A stretch of DNA of 64,000 nucleotides, from assembly GCA_023439125.1 (NCBI GenBank), contig JAEXOU010000008.1, positions 1-64,000 of the forward strand, written 5' to 3'. Both the position numbers and the translations under genes were made by a program. Numbering within the stretch: the first letter of the stretch is position 1; each line of letters opens with the position of its first letter. The notes under the pieces are model-generated. The model ran no database searches. It was not told the DNA's origin and saw only the letters and a list, made by a program, of their open reading frames with translations. The stretch is from Bacillota bacterium (lineage in GTDB: Bacteria > Bacillota > Clostridia > Lachnospirales > Lachnospiraceae). This document shows, piece by piece, positions 18,652 through 27,773 of this stretch.

Positions 18652-19698
18652 CTAAAGTCCACCACTCTCTAATTTTTTCTTACGACTTGCCCAAAGATAT
18701 GAAACAAAGGTAATCACTGCACTTACAATAAGCATTAAGTAATACGTAATACCCCTGGTCAATAACATACCGGGTAATATGAATTCTTCACCAAATATTG
18801 TTAAAAATATAATTAAGAAGCTACTTTCACTTGCTCCCATAGCGCCTGGTAATGGTAATGAATCTACTGCTAACGCTATAATCGTCTGTAATGCTATAAT
18901 CTCAAACGCACTTTTCCCATGTAAACCAAATGCTCGATAAACGACAAAAGTTACCGAAAATAAACATAAACGTTGGAATACTGTCACTAGTAATACATTA
19001 ACTAGCACGGATTTATTCTTCTTTATGTAATTCGCACTTTTATTAAATTTACCTAATGATTTCCAAGCTTTTCTAAGCCATCGTTCACGATTCTTGATAA
19101 TATGATGTTTCCCTAACCAGAAAACTGTTTTCCCAACCATACTAGTCAACCATGATTTGCGAAAGATAGCAATGACGAGAAATAAAACAAAACTTACATT
19201 ACACACAATTCCTATTATGATTAAAAACCATATACTAGAAGCATATTCCGAAATAAAATGCCATTCAAATAACGCAGCAAGCGCACACATGATAATTAAT
19301 ACTGTTTTATATGCTGCTGTTACAATCATTAGAACTAAAGTTGATACCGCTACACTTACTCCGTCGCGTTTCATCCATACTATTTGCACAGGTTGACCAC
19401 CAGTTGCTGATGGTGTAACTGCACTAAAGAAAAATCCAACAAATGAATATATGATGCAACGTATGACACCAATGCCGTGTTTTACCTTTCGTAACAGATA
19501 ATGTATAATGAAGGATTCACTACATATGTATAGTAACGTCAAAATTACACCAATAAGAATATAACTGTTCTTAGCACGATGAATCGAATCAACTACCGCT
19601 TCAATCTCCTGGTCCTTAAACACGATATAGGCAGTTACACAAAATACTGCGATTAAAAAAAGAGTATTAATCACAACTTTTAGATATTTTTTCTTCAA
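18652..19698 (-). CDS. Lysylphosphatidylglycerol synthase/flippase-like membrane protein (UPF0104)
   Basis: The 348-residue protein has about eight to nine membrane helices and matches the integral membrane domain of MprF (flippase part, also called UPF0104/YbhN), without the aminoacyl-transfer domain. Family landmarks include TPSATGGQPVQ and LPLPGAMGASE. It may flip a phospholipid, fitting its position before the phospholipid genes pssA and psd. I prefer a TTG start at 19698, preceded by GGTGGGGG; the ATG at 19722 would place that site inside the gene. It has its own promoter. Confidence 0.8.
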   Translation of the reverse strand: MKKKYLKVVINTLFLIAVFCVTAYIVFKDQEIEAVVDSIHRAKNSYILIGVILTLLYICSESFIIHYLLRKVKHGIGVIRCIIYSFVGFFFSAVTPSATGGQPVQIVWMKRDGVSVAVSTLVLMIVTAAYKTVLIIMCALAALFEWHFISEYASSIWFLIIIGIVCNVSFVLFLVIAIFRKSWLTSMVGKTVFWLGKHHIIKNRERWLRKAWKSLGKFNKSANYIKKNKSVLVNVLLVTVFQRLCLFSVTFVVYRAFGLHGKSAFEIIALQTIIALAVDSLPLPGAMGASESSFLIIFLTIFGEEFILPGMLLTRGITYYLMLIVSAVITFVSYLWASRKKKLESGGL

Positions 19699-19751
19699 AA
19701 CTAGTCCCCCACCTAAACACATTTCTTAACCGCTATACATTCATAACTAAG

Positions 19752-19780
19752 AGTATACTATTTTAAATAACAATTTTCAA
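19752..19780 (-). promoter_or_regulatory. Promoter before the flippase-like gene
   Basis: On the minus strand, TTGAAA and TATACT are separated by exactly 17 bases in the 110-base gap after comEC. It should drive the flippase-like gene, pssA, psd, holA and possibly the Bce regulators. Confidence 0.65.
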
Positions 19781-19808
19781 GAACTTTCGTCATTATGTGA
19801 AAATATTG

Positions 19809-22139
19809 TCAATATTGGTAAATAATTGCACCATCTTCATTCGTCATTAGAATCGTACTATTACTCTCCTTTAGCTTGAATATCGTTTCCGAGTGTGGAT
19901 GACCATAACGATTTTTCTTACCAACACTAATCACTGCTACCTTCGGTCTAACTACCATAAGCAACTTCTCACTTGTCGAATACTTAGAGCCGTGATGAGC
20001 TACCTTTAAAAACTCAAAACTTTCTTGTAAAAATTGTAGATAATACGATTGAACAATCGATTCTTCCACTGCTTGATCAATGTCTCCAAGAAACAATCCA
20101 TCAAATTCTCGATACTTCGCCCATAGAACAAGGGAGGTATTATTTCGATTATCAGTAGGATACCCGCATGTTGGATGAAGTGCTTGATAGGTCACATCAC
20201 CCACTTCATACTCTTGTCCTTCTTGCATCGTAATAACCTTTACCTGTTTCTCAATTGCTAAAAGAATAACCTCCTGATAAGCTTCATCATAAAAATCTAG
20301 CATAGGAATAACTAAGGTCCCTATTGTTATCTCACCATTATAATCTTTCATTGCTACTGAATTCGATTGCATCTTCTGTAAACATTCTAGTATACCACTC
20401 ATGTGATCCGTGTCTGCATGGGTTAAAAAGACGGTATCGATGTGTCTGATCCCATTGGATTTTAAATATGGTTTGATACGATATTCATAGATTTGTTTTT
20501 GACTTATACTTCCACCATCAATCATTACTACTTGATTCTCATTTGTAATAATCATGCAATCGCCTTGAGCTACATCAAGACAAGTAATCGATAGACTTTT
20601 TGGCAGTTTTACTTGTAAAAACATGAGTAAAAATACAAGACCGTACCAATGAAACCTTTTTTGTTCAATACGATAGGCAAGATAAGCAGCAATCAAAACA
20701 AGATAATAACCTATTATTTGAGCAATCGCAAGCTTACCAACTAAGATAAGATGATATGGAAGCTTTTCTGGAATATGTAGTATAAATGAGAAAAATTGCA
20801 TGATATAGTAGGCACTTCCAACGATAAATTGCCCAATTGGAAGAAAAACAAATGAAAATAGACAAGCAAGCAACGAAGAAAAAACTAAGTAAGAACATAA
20901 TGGTAGGAGAATTAGATTAATTAGCAAAGAATACAATGAGATCTCAAAAAAGAAATAACAAGTGAGTGGTAACGTCATCAATTGAATCGAAGCACTTAAT
21001 AGAAATGCTTTTTTCGTCTTTACACCACGCTTTTTTTCTGTAACAAAGGCATCACATAATCTTGGATATAGGACTGCAATACCAATAACAGAAGCAAATG
21101 ATAACAGAAAGCCTGCATCATAAAGATAAAGTGGCTGTATCAGTAATAAAATAATTGCTGCGAGTGATAATGCTGATATCATATCATACCATCTACCAAG
21201 ATAAGTCGATAGCATTAACATTGCAAACATCAAAATTGCACGGCATGACGATACCGAAAACCCAACAATTGCTCCATAGAGGAGTAAAACGATTACTGGA
21301 ATCAAAGTAGCCGCCCATACTGGTGTTGTCATTTTTCTAAGTAACTGATATAACCCATATCCTAGCAAAGAGACGTGAAGTCCAGAGACTGCCATAATAT
21401 GCGCAAATCCATTTTCTTGGTATAGTTTCTTCATTTCATCCGAAAGTAGTGTTTTATCACCGAATAAAATTGCACTCATTAAGCCTGCTTCTTCCTCTGG
21501 TAGCAAGGCTTGTATTTGTTCCACTAGACGGCATCTTAGCCGATAAATCGAATGATCGAACAAAGAAGTGCTTGTATTTACAATCGTTATCTCGTCAGCA
21601 TATACCTTGCAGACAACATCTCTCATCTTATAGTAGGAATACTCATCAAATTGACCTGGATTAGTTGGCTTCGTTAATGTACCGATTGTTCCGTGAATTA
21701 AGATTTGATTACCAATGGCATAACTGTAATTATGAGTTGTAGATACGATTGCTCCACAATCCTCATACCACTGGTCTTTATCATTGTTATATACCTTAAT
21801 CTTCTTAAGCAAAATCGTAATATTCTCACCCTTTTGCTTAATATCAGTTATTTCACCATATACCTTACCATAACAGCTGTCTGTAAGCTCTGATTCTAAA
21901 TTGCTGATTTGGTTTGCTGAATGCATACACATGAATCCAAGGATAAAAAAGACTGGCCATAAATACCTATGCCAGTCTTCCTTCGTAAATGGGATAGGAA
22001 TCTTTCGTATTATACTTGGTAATAGTAAAACCACCCATAGTACAATTGCAATTCCTATCATATAAATTGTCTTAATCCGATAACATAATATTCCGATGAT
22101 TAACGATACCACCCACCCAAGCAGTGGTCGCTTTATCAT
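19809..22139 (-). CDS. comEC: ComEC/Rec2 DNA-uptake channel protein
   Basis: The 776-residue protein has all three ComEC parts: an N-terminal soluble domain (about 35-185), the Competence membrane domain with about ten helices (215-500), and a C-terminal metallo-beta-lactamase-like domain with LTHADTDHMSG near 571-581 and AHHGSK near 713. ComEC forms the channel that brings single-stranded DNA through the membrane during transformation. It begins 17 bases after the GerMN lipoprotein gene. The full-length protein and intact metal-binding motif argue for function, not decay. Confidence 0.95.
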   Translation of the reverse strand: MIKRPLLGWVVSLIIGILCYRIKTIYMIGIAIVLWVVLLLPSIIRKIPIPFTKEDWHRYLWPVFFILGFMCMHSANQISNLESELTDSCYGKVYGEITDIKQKGENITILLKKIKVYNNDKDQWYEDCGAIVSTTHNYSYAIGNQILIHGTIGTLTKPTNPGQFDEYSYYKMRDVVCKVYADEITIVNTSTSLFDHSIYRLRCRLVEQIQALLPEEEAGLMSAILFGDKTLLSDEMKKLYQENGFAHIMAVSGLHVSLLGYGLYQLLRKMTTPVWAATLIPVIVLLLYGAIVGFSVSSCRAILMFAMLMLSTYLGRWYDMISALSLAAIILLLIQPLYLYDAGFLLSFASVIGIAVLYPRLCDAFVTEKKRGVKTKKAFLLSASIQLMTLPLTCYFFFEISLYSLLINLILLPLCSYLVFSSLLACLFSFVFLPIGQFIVGSAYYIMQFFSFILHIPEKLPYHLILVGKLAIAQIIGYYLVLIAAYLAYRIEQKRFHWYGLVFLLMFLQVKLPKSLSITCLDVAQGDCMIITNENQVVMIDGGSISQKQIYEYRIKPYLKSNGIRHIDTVFLTHADTDHMSGILECLQKMQSNSVAMKDYNGEITIGTLVIPMLDFYDEAYQEVILLAIEKQVKVITMQEGQEYEVGDVTYQALHPTCGYPTDNRNNTSLVLWAKYREFDGLFLGDIDQAVEESIVQSYYLQFLQESFEFLKVAHHGSKYSTSEKLLMVVRPKVAVISVGKKNRYGHPHSETIFKLKESNSTILMTNEDGAIIYQY

Positions 22140-22156
22140 ACCTCATGCCTCCAATA

Positions 22157-23077
22157 CTATTTCTCGCCTTCAATGATATTAAGGTTTCGCTCAAATAGTT
22201 GATTCAGTGGAATACCCTTTAGACTATCTACTGTTTCTCCATTAATCGTAAATTGAACTTTATCAATGTTTGGTTGCTCCACAAGTGTATTCACAATCGA
22301 GTAAATTGTCACCTCAGCATTCATCCCTTCCATGGATTCTAAAAATGCCTCATTAAAATCAATACTGCAGATGCCATCTTTTTTCATAATCTTATTTAAA
22401 ACAGTATCAGCTGGTATTGTTCCCTTCATCCCCAGTTCTTGTTCGGTTGGTCCATCAATCAACTGTTCAATAATCACTTGTTCCAGTGTAACATTGCCAT
22501 CATATTCAACCTGTCGCTGTGACTCCACTAAGGCATTCCCTTCACTATTAGAAAAATAAATAGAAATCGTCGCATTCTGAGAATAAGATGTCATCTCACC
22601 GACGCTATCGATAAAATCATCTGCCTTCATTCGACCAATTAAGGTATCGCCTTTCATTAATGGTAACCCATTGACAAAAAATTCTACTTCCTTTACTTGA
22701 TCAATTTGAGTAAAAGTTTTCACAATCGCAGCTCTCATTAATACTTCTTCCACCCCAGTGACCAGATAATACTTATCATCAAAGCTTAGTTGGAGTTGTC
22801 CAGCTTCTCCAAAATTATAGCCTTCAAAACCAACGTCACTTGGCATTGCTAAGCTCAACTCTTTATCGGTTGGCTCTGCCTTCATAGCATCCATTAATTC
22901 AACTACCTTTTCAGAAGGTGTAGAACCTTTCATTGCATAGTTTTGAGGCATCAGTTTTGTCGCATCCTGATTAATATAATAAATTTTAAAGCCTGTGTTT
23001 GCTTCTTCCTCATCCTTATTGCATCCTGTAAGAATGACAAGCATACATAGCATGATTATCCAACAAGTTTTTTTCAT
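22157..23077 (-). CDS. Lipoprotein with two GerMN domains
   Basis: A lipoprotein signal ends at the lipobox LTGC, so the protein should be anchored on the outside of the membrane. Two GerMN (sporulation/spore germination) domains follow, about 60-170 and 185-300, each with the pattern of a strand-rich domain ending in (V)QFxING or EFFVNG. GerM is needed for sporulation and germination in Bacillus, but such domains also occur in cell-wall proteins. Its place just after a sensor kinase mirrors the Bacillus and clostridial GerMN lipoproteins coded beside two-component systems. Confidence 0.87.
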   Translation of the reverse strand: MKKTCWIIMLCMLVILTGCNKDEEEANTGFKIYYINQDATKLMPQNYAMKGSTPSEKVVELMDAMKAEPTDKELSLAMPSDVGFEGYNFGEAGQLQLSFDDKYYLVTGVEEVLMRAAIVKTFTQIDQVKEVEFFVNGLPLMKGDTLIGRMKADDFIDSVGEMTSYSQNATISIYFSNSEGNALVESQRQVEYDGNVTLEQVIIEQLIDGPTEQELGMKGTIPADTVLNKIMKKDGICSIDFNEAFLESMEGMNAEVTIYSIVNTLVEQPNIDKVQFTINGETVDSLKGIPLNQLFERNLNIIEGEK

Positions 23078-23142
23078 ATAATTCCTTCCAACTCCTTTGC
23101 ATATCGATTATTCTCATATATGCTAAAAAAAGGTGCTTCCCA

Positions 23143-24633
23143 TTAAGGGATATAACTTAGTGGTATGCGGATTGTGAATGTAGATCCCTCATTCTCTTTA
23201 CTATGAACTTTGATTGCCCCATTATGCATCAGTATAACATTCTTAGTTATTGATAACCCAAGTCCGGTTCCACCTGTCTGTCTTGCTCTTGCTTTATCTA
23301 CCCGATAGAATCGATCAAAGATATAGCCCTGTACATTTTCTGGTATACCAATTCCTGAATCAGCTACCTTCACATAAAAGTACTTATGGTCTGCATTCAA
23401 AGAAACACGTACCCAACCGTCATCAACGTTATACTTTACTGCGTTTTCAATTAGATTTGATATTGCTAGTGATAGTTTTACTTCATCCACTTCAGCAACT
23501 ACAGAACGAAAACTTTCAAAAATCACCTCGATATTTCTCTTTTGAGCAATTGGTTTTAATCGTTTTAGTATAATTTCAAGGAGCTCATTAATATTTACTT
23601 CTGCAATATGCATCTCACCTGTTTTCTTATCAAGTTTTACAAGCGATAATAAGTCATTGATTATATTGTTTTCTCTCTCTATTTCTTCATTAATATCAGA
23701 CATAAACTCACGATAAATCTCAACTGGCGCATCTTGTTGCATTAGCAAAGAATCTGCCAACACCTTAATTGAGGTAATTGGTGTTTTAAGCTCATGAGAC
23801 ACATTCGACACAAATTCTTGACGGGATTCTTCTAACGTACGAATCTTTTGAAGCATCTCATTTAAATTCTCTGAAATCAGTTCCGTCTCATAATAACCTT
23901 TGATCTTAACTTCATCATCCATATAGCCATCGATGACATGCTGTATGGATGCTACAATCAATTTCAGTGGTTTCGTGAGTTTTTTTGAATATAAAAAAGA
24001 AATCATTAATAAAACACATGAGATTACACTTACATAAATTCTAGTTTGTACTCTCATATTCGACAAAATCATATATTCATTTTCCAATGAAATGTTAATA
24101 ATGATAACACCAATTGCCGTTTGTGTGTCTGATCGAACAATTGGAATTGTTAGCTCAGCACGTTTTTTTTCTGCATCTGTTACAGTTGAACTTTTACCAC
24201 GAAGACACTTAATGACTTCACTGGAAATCAGTACCTTTCCACCTTCTCTTTCATAAGTATCGTGTAAAATGCGAAGCGTATCATCTACAATAAGAATTCG
24301 GCCATCATATTGATTAGCAAGTAAAGATAATTCTGTATTCACCTCAACACCCGTAGATGGACTACTCAAATAACCAGTAAAAATGATCCGATTAGCTAAA
24401 TTTATACCATAGCTTTGTAAATTCTTAACCTTATCATAAATGTTCTGGTTTGTATAGGAATCAAACATGACATTCGTTAAAATGCCGGTTGGAACAATTC
24501 CAACCAGCATTAAAGCAATCATAATATGCACGCGCATACTTGTTAAAACTCTTAAACTCTTCTTAATTTTTGAAATAATATCCAACACCCCATTTTGTAT
24601 GTACATACTTAGGTTCGCTTGGATTTTCTTCAA
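23143..24633 (-). CDS. Sensor histidine kinase, WalK/PhoR type
   Basis: The kinase has two membrane helices (about 34-54 and 192-212) around a roughly 140-residue external sensor, then a HAMP domain, a HisKA domain with FVSNVSHELKTPITS, and an ATP-binding domain (DSGIGIP, GGTGLGLSI). The start is uncertain: the open frame begins with TTG at 24633 and overlaps the regulator gene by 71 bases, with ATG choices at 24606 and 24537, none with a strong ribosome site. It is coupled to the response regulator just upstream and lies between comEA and comEC. Confidence 0.88.
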   Translation of the reverse strand: MKKIQANLSMYIQNGVLDIISKIKKSLRVLTSMRVHIMIALMLVGIVPTGILTNVMFDSYTNQNIYDKVKNLQSYGINLANRIIFTGYLSSPSTGVEVNTELSLLANQYDGRILIVDDTLRILHDTYEREGGKVLISSEVIKCLRGKSSTVTDAEKKRAELTIPIVRSDTQTAIGVIIINISLENEYMILSNMRVQTRIYVSVISCVLLMISFLYSKKLTKPLKLIVASIQHVIDGYMDDEVKIKGYYETELISENLNEMLQKIRTLEESRQEFVSNVSHELKTPITSIKVLADSLLMQQDAPVEIYREFMSDINEEIERENNIINDLLSLVKLDKKTGEMHIAEVNINELLEIILKRLKPIAQKRNIEVIFESFRSVVAEVDEVKLSLAISNLIENAVKYNVDDGWVRVSLNADHKYFYVKVADSGIGIPENVQGYIFDRFYRVDKARARQTGGTGLGLSITKNVILMHNGAIKVHSKENEGSTFTIRIPLSYIP

Positions 24634-25252
24634 TCTTCTCTCTCAAACGACGTATATGCACATCTACTGTTCTAACATCACCTGGATAATCATAACCCCA
24701 AACGATATTAAGCAGATTTTCTCTGCTGTAGACTTTATTCGGATTTAGTATCAATAGCTCAAGCACATCAAATTCTTTTGCAGTTAAGTTAATCTCTTTC
24801 TCTGCAATAAAAACTCTGCGGCTTTCAATATCCATCTTCATATCTTGGTACGTTATAACTTTAGCCACTTCATTCTCTGCGGCATTTCTAGCATTTCTTC
24901 TCATAATCGCCTTAATTCTAGCTTTTACTTCAAGAATATTAAATGGCTTTGTAATGTAATCATCAGCCCCATATTCTAGCCCTAGAATCTTATTCATATC
25001 ATCACCTTTGGCTGTTAACATAATGATTGGCATATTAGAAAATTCACGAATTTGTTGGCAAACCTCAAAACCTGAAAATTTCGGAAGCATAACATCTAGT
25101 AGCACAACATCATATTCTTTCTGCTTTGCTGCTTCTACTGCTTCCTCTCCATCGTAGGCGCAGTCTACTTCCATTCCATCTTGTTCTAATGCAAAACGAA
25201 GTCCCTTTACAATTAATTTCTCATCGTCTACGACAAGTACTTTCTTACCCAA
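24563..25252 (-). CDS. OmpR-family response regulator, WalR/PhoP type
   Basis: The receiver domain starts KKVLVVDDEKLIVKGL and has the phosphoacceptor Asp in VVLLDVMLPKFSG and the lysine in ITKPFN. The winged-helix output domain carries LTAKEFDVLELLILNPNKVY and the recognition segment VRTVDVHIRRLREK. I choose the TTG at 25252 because GAGGTGG lies just upstream, whereas the first TTG of the frame (25270) overlaps that region. It forms a pair with the following kinase gene, whose start it overlaps. Signal and targets are unknown. Confidence 0.92.
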   Translation of the reverse strand: MGKKVLVVDDEKLIVKGLRFALEQDGMEVDCAYDGEEAVEAAKQKEYDVVLLDVMLPKFSGFEVCQQIREFSNMPIIMLTAKGDDMNKILGLEYGADDYITKPFNILEVKARIKAIMRRNARNAAENEVAKVITYQDMKMDIESRRVFIAEKEINLTAKEFDVLELLILNPNKVYSRENLLNIVWGYDYPGDVRTVDVHIRRLREKIEENPSEPKYVHTKWGVGYYFKN

Positions 25253-25289
25253 ATCTTCCACCTCTTTCAACTTACGTTATCCCGAAAGC

Positions 25290-25958
25290 TCATTCAACCG
25301 TTATAAGATCCTTCACGTTTGAAAATATAGCTTCCTTAACCCCTGCAATCTGCTGTATATCCTCAATTGTCTGAAATCCATTATGTTCGTTTCGATAAGC
25401 AATAATTCTTTCTGCTTTTGCTTCTCCAATTCCAGGCAATGTCATTAACTCTTCCTTCGATGCACGATTGATATTTATGCGCTGATTCGTTGTAGAATTC
25501 TGATTTACTGAAACGAAGTCTTCTATTACGAACCCTTTCTCAATTTCTTCTCTGCTTGGAATATAGACCCTTTGACCATCTGCAAGTAACTGTGCTTGAT
25601 TAATACAATCTGTTGCAGCATTCTTAGTGAAACCATCTGCTGCCTTTACCGCATCAATCAATCTCGCATTCTCTTGTAATTCATAAACATCTGGTTGAAC
25701 AACACATCCACAAACGTGTACTACAATAATCTGCGTAGATTCTGTCGGTACATTGGTGATCATTGTTGTTACGATAGGCTTTTCTTCTGATACAATCTCA
25801 GATAAACTGAATGCTTCGCTCTTTGGAGTAGCTTCATTATTATCTAAATTAGCATCATAATTAACCGCTTTTGTAATACTTGTCCCAAGATAGATTCCTC
25901 CTGCGACTATAAAAACAATTCCGATCAAACATCTTTGAAGAATTTTCTTTCTTTTCAT
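25290..25958 (-). CDS. comEA: ComEA-type DNA-binding competence protein
   Basis: The 222-residue protein has a membrane anchor near residues 8-26, an SLBB domain (about 80-140; VHVCGCVVQPDVYEL) and a C-terminal helix-hairpin-helix pair (INRASKEELMTLPGIGEAKAE). ComEA binds incoming double-stranded DNA at the cell surface and hands it to ComEC. The ATG at 25958 has GAGG eight bases upstream and is preferred to the in-frame codon at 25991. It is the first gene of a long run that also contains comEC. Confidence 0.92.
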   Translation of the reverse strand: MKRKKILQRCLIGIVFIVAGGIYLGTSITKAVNYDANLDNNEATPKSEAFSLSEIVSEEKPIVTTMITNVPTESTQIIVVHVCGCVVQPDVYELQENARLIDAVKAADGFTKNAATDCINQAQLLADGQRVYIPSREEIEKGFVIEDFVSVNQNSTTNQRININRASKEELMTLPGIGEAKAERIIAYRNEHNGFQTIEDIQQIAGVKEAIFSNVKDLITVE

Positions 25959-26007
25959 AGAAAACCTCACATGAAAAGACCGTACTCTCAACCATACTTA
26001 CATAACT

Positions 26008-26036
26008 ATTGTACCTAATCTATTTTACTAATACAA
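26008..26036 (-). promoter_or_regulatory. Promoter before comEA
   Basis: On the minus strand TTGTAT and TACAAT are spaced by 17 bases, about 50 bases before the comEA start codon. It would head the comEA-regulator-kinase-GerMN-comEC unit. Confidence 0.55.
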
Positions 26037-26085
26037 GTAGAAAAATTGAAATAAAATCAAAATTTTTTAGGTATTCTCTTCCATC

Positions 26086-26520
26086 CTAGTCCTTCCATTT
26101 AAAAGTAAATATTCCAGCAATAATGAGTGCTAAACCAATAACTTTTCTCCACTGAAAAGGTACTTTCTCCTGACCAAACATACCAAATAACTCAATCACA
26201 TAAGAGGTTACAAGCTGTGCTGTAACAATCAGCATTGCTGCCTTTGCAGGGCCAAGAGAACCAACACTTTGTATTACTGTATATGTGATAAATGCTCCCA
26301 TTGCACCACCAATTAACATATATTTATCCTGAATACGAAATAAAGAACCAATTGTTCCATCTCTTCCGGTAATCACCCATGCTAAGATACAGACAATTAG
26401 AGCTGTAAACTGCACAAATGCCGAAGCAATCCATACACTTGTCTGTTTTGTTACACCAGTGTTAAATACCCCCTGCACACTCATTAACGCCCCTGAAATT
26501 AATGCAATAATAAATCCCAT
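26086..26520 (-). CDS. Small DMT-superfamily transporter (YdcZ/DUF606)
   Basis: This 144-residue protein has four to five membrane helices and the YdcZ pattern: an N-terminal GALMSVQGVFN motif and GPAKAAMLIVTAQLV in the middle. DUF606 proteins are half-size members of the drug/metabolite transporter group and probably act as dimers; substrates are mostly unknown. It lies 59 bases after argD, but its ribosome site is inside the 3' arm of a terminator hairpin that ends eight bases before the ATG, so its expression is probably attenuated. A link with arginine or ornithine export is only a guess. Confidence 0.82.
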   Translation of the reverse strand: MGFIIALISGALMSVQGVFNTGVTKQTSVWIASAFVQFTALIVCILAWVITGRDGTIGSLFRIQDKYMLIGGAMGAFITYTVIQSVGSLGPAKAAMLIVTAQLVTSYVIELFGMFGQEKVPFQWRKVIGLALIIAGIFTFKWKD

Positions 26521-26522
26521 AG

Positions 26523-26557
26523 AAAAAACCTACCTTTATTCTTAATATAAAGATAGG
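26523..26557 (-). terminator. Terminator hairpin holding the DUF606 ribosome binding site
   Basis: Arms at 26547-26557 and 26529-26539 form an 11 bp stem with one G-U pair, followed on the minus strand by six T and then, two bases later, the ATG of the DUF606 gene. The 3' arm contains AAAGGTAGG, the only plausible ribosome site. The structure can therefore both end the arg transcript and hide the ribosome site. Confidence 0.75.
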
Positions 26558-26579
26558 CTTTCCATTTGAGATTATAATA

Positions 26580-27755
26580 TTACAAGCACTGTGAAAGAAT
26601 TGAAATCATATCATCTACATCTTGATTCGTGATTACGAGTGGTGGTACAAATCGAATGATATTCGAGCCTGCTGCTACTAGAATCAGACCTTTTTCTTGA
26701 CATTTAACTATCACATCACTCACTGGTGTACTTAGTTCAATTCCTTGCATTAAACCATAACCACGATGTGCAATGATACGATCCTTTTCTTTCATCAATT
26801 GTTCCAGTTGTTCAAAGAGGTAAGCACCAACTTGTTTTACATTCTCTAAGATATGAAGCTCCTCATATAAATCAAAAACAACACTAGAAGCAGCTGTAAC
26901 AAAAGGATTGCATGCATAAGTACTACCATGATCCCCAGTCTCAAACGCATAAGCTACCTTATCAACTGCAGCAAATGCGCCAACTGGCACACCACATCCT
27001 AATGCTTTTGCACTCGTCATTACATCTGGAAGAATTCCATATTGTTGATAACTAAACATCGTTCCTGTACGACCCATACCACATTGAATCTCATCCAAGA
27101 TCATTACAATATCTAGTTCATCACATAGTTTGCGAACGTCTTTGAGAAAGCTTTCTTTGGCTGGGTAGATACCACCCTCTCCTTGAAAGGTTTCCAAAAT
27201 GATAGCGCAAGTTTTATCAGATATTTTAGATTTCACACTGTCTAAATCATTAAACTCAGCAAATACAACACCACCAATTAATGGCTCAAATGGCTCACGG
27301 TATTTCTTTGTTCCAGTTACAGATACAGCACCCATACTTCTTCCATGGAAGGAATGATTCATTGCAATGATCTCACTATCTTTTGAACCATGCTTTTTGT
27401 AATAGTATTTTCTTGCAAGCTTTAATGCGCCTTCAATTGCTTCAGTACCGCTATTTGTAAAAAAAACTTTATCCATCTGAGAAGCTTTTAAGAACTTTTT
27501 CGCTGCTTGCACTGTTGGTTCATTATAGAATAAGTTAGAGGTATGGAGTAACTTATCAATCTGTGCTTTTAATGCGTCATTATATTTCTGATTTCCATAA
27601 CCGAGTGCATTTACTGCAATCCCTGCTCCAAAATCAAGATATTTTTTTCCATCAGTATCGTATAAATTAACACCTTTACCATAATCTAGTACAATATTAT
27701 AACGATTGTACATTGGCATTAGCATTTGTTTTGCCTCTTCAATCATCTCTTTCAT
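26580..27755 (-). CDS. argD: Acetylornithine aminotransferase
   Basis: The 391-residue class III PLP aminotransferase transfers an amino group from glutamate to N-acetylglutamate semialdehyde in arginine synthesis. Family motifs include the phosphate-binding TNSGTEAIEGALKLARKY, the Asp of ILDEIQCGMGRTG, and the PLP lysine in SAKALG. Context settles it as ArgD rather than a GABA or ornithine aminotransferase: it is third in argJ-argB-argD with a gap of 18 bases. AGGAGG precedes the ATG. Confidence 0.96.
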   Translation of the reverse strand: MKEMIEEAKQMLMPMYNRYNIVLDYGKGVNLYDTDGKKYLDFGAGIAVNALGYGNQKYNDALKAQIDKLLHTSNLFYNEPTVQAAKKFLKASQMDKVFFTNSGTEAIEGALKLARKYYYKKHGSKDSEIIAMNHSFHGRSMGAVSVTGTKKYREPFEPLIGGVVFAEFNDLDSVKSKISDKTCAIILETFQGEGGIYPAKESFLKDVRKLCDELDIVMILDEIQCGMGRTGTMFSYQQYGILPDVMTSAKALGCGVPVGAFAAVDKVAYAFETGDHGSTYACNPFVTAASSVVFDLYEELHILENVKQVGAYLFEQLEQLMKEKDRIIAHRGYGLMQGIELSTPVSDVIVKCQEKGLILVAAGSNIIRFVPPLVITNQDVDDMISILSQCL

Positions 27756-27773
27756 ATGAATGCCTCCTGTCTC

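Noticed and set aside
25290..25958. Mobile element or phage DNA uptake module
   Set aside because: comEA and comEC are in a conserved chromosomal setting with holA; no integrase, transposase or att-like repeats were seen.
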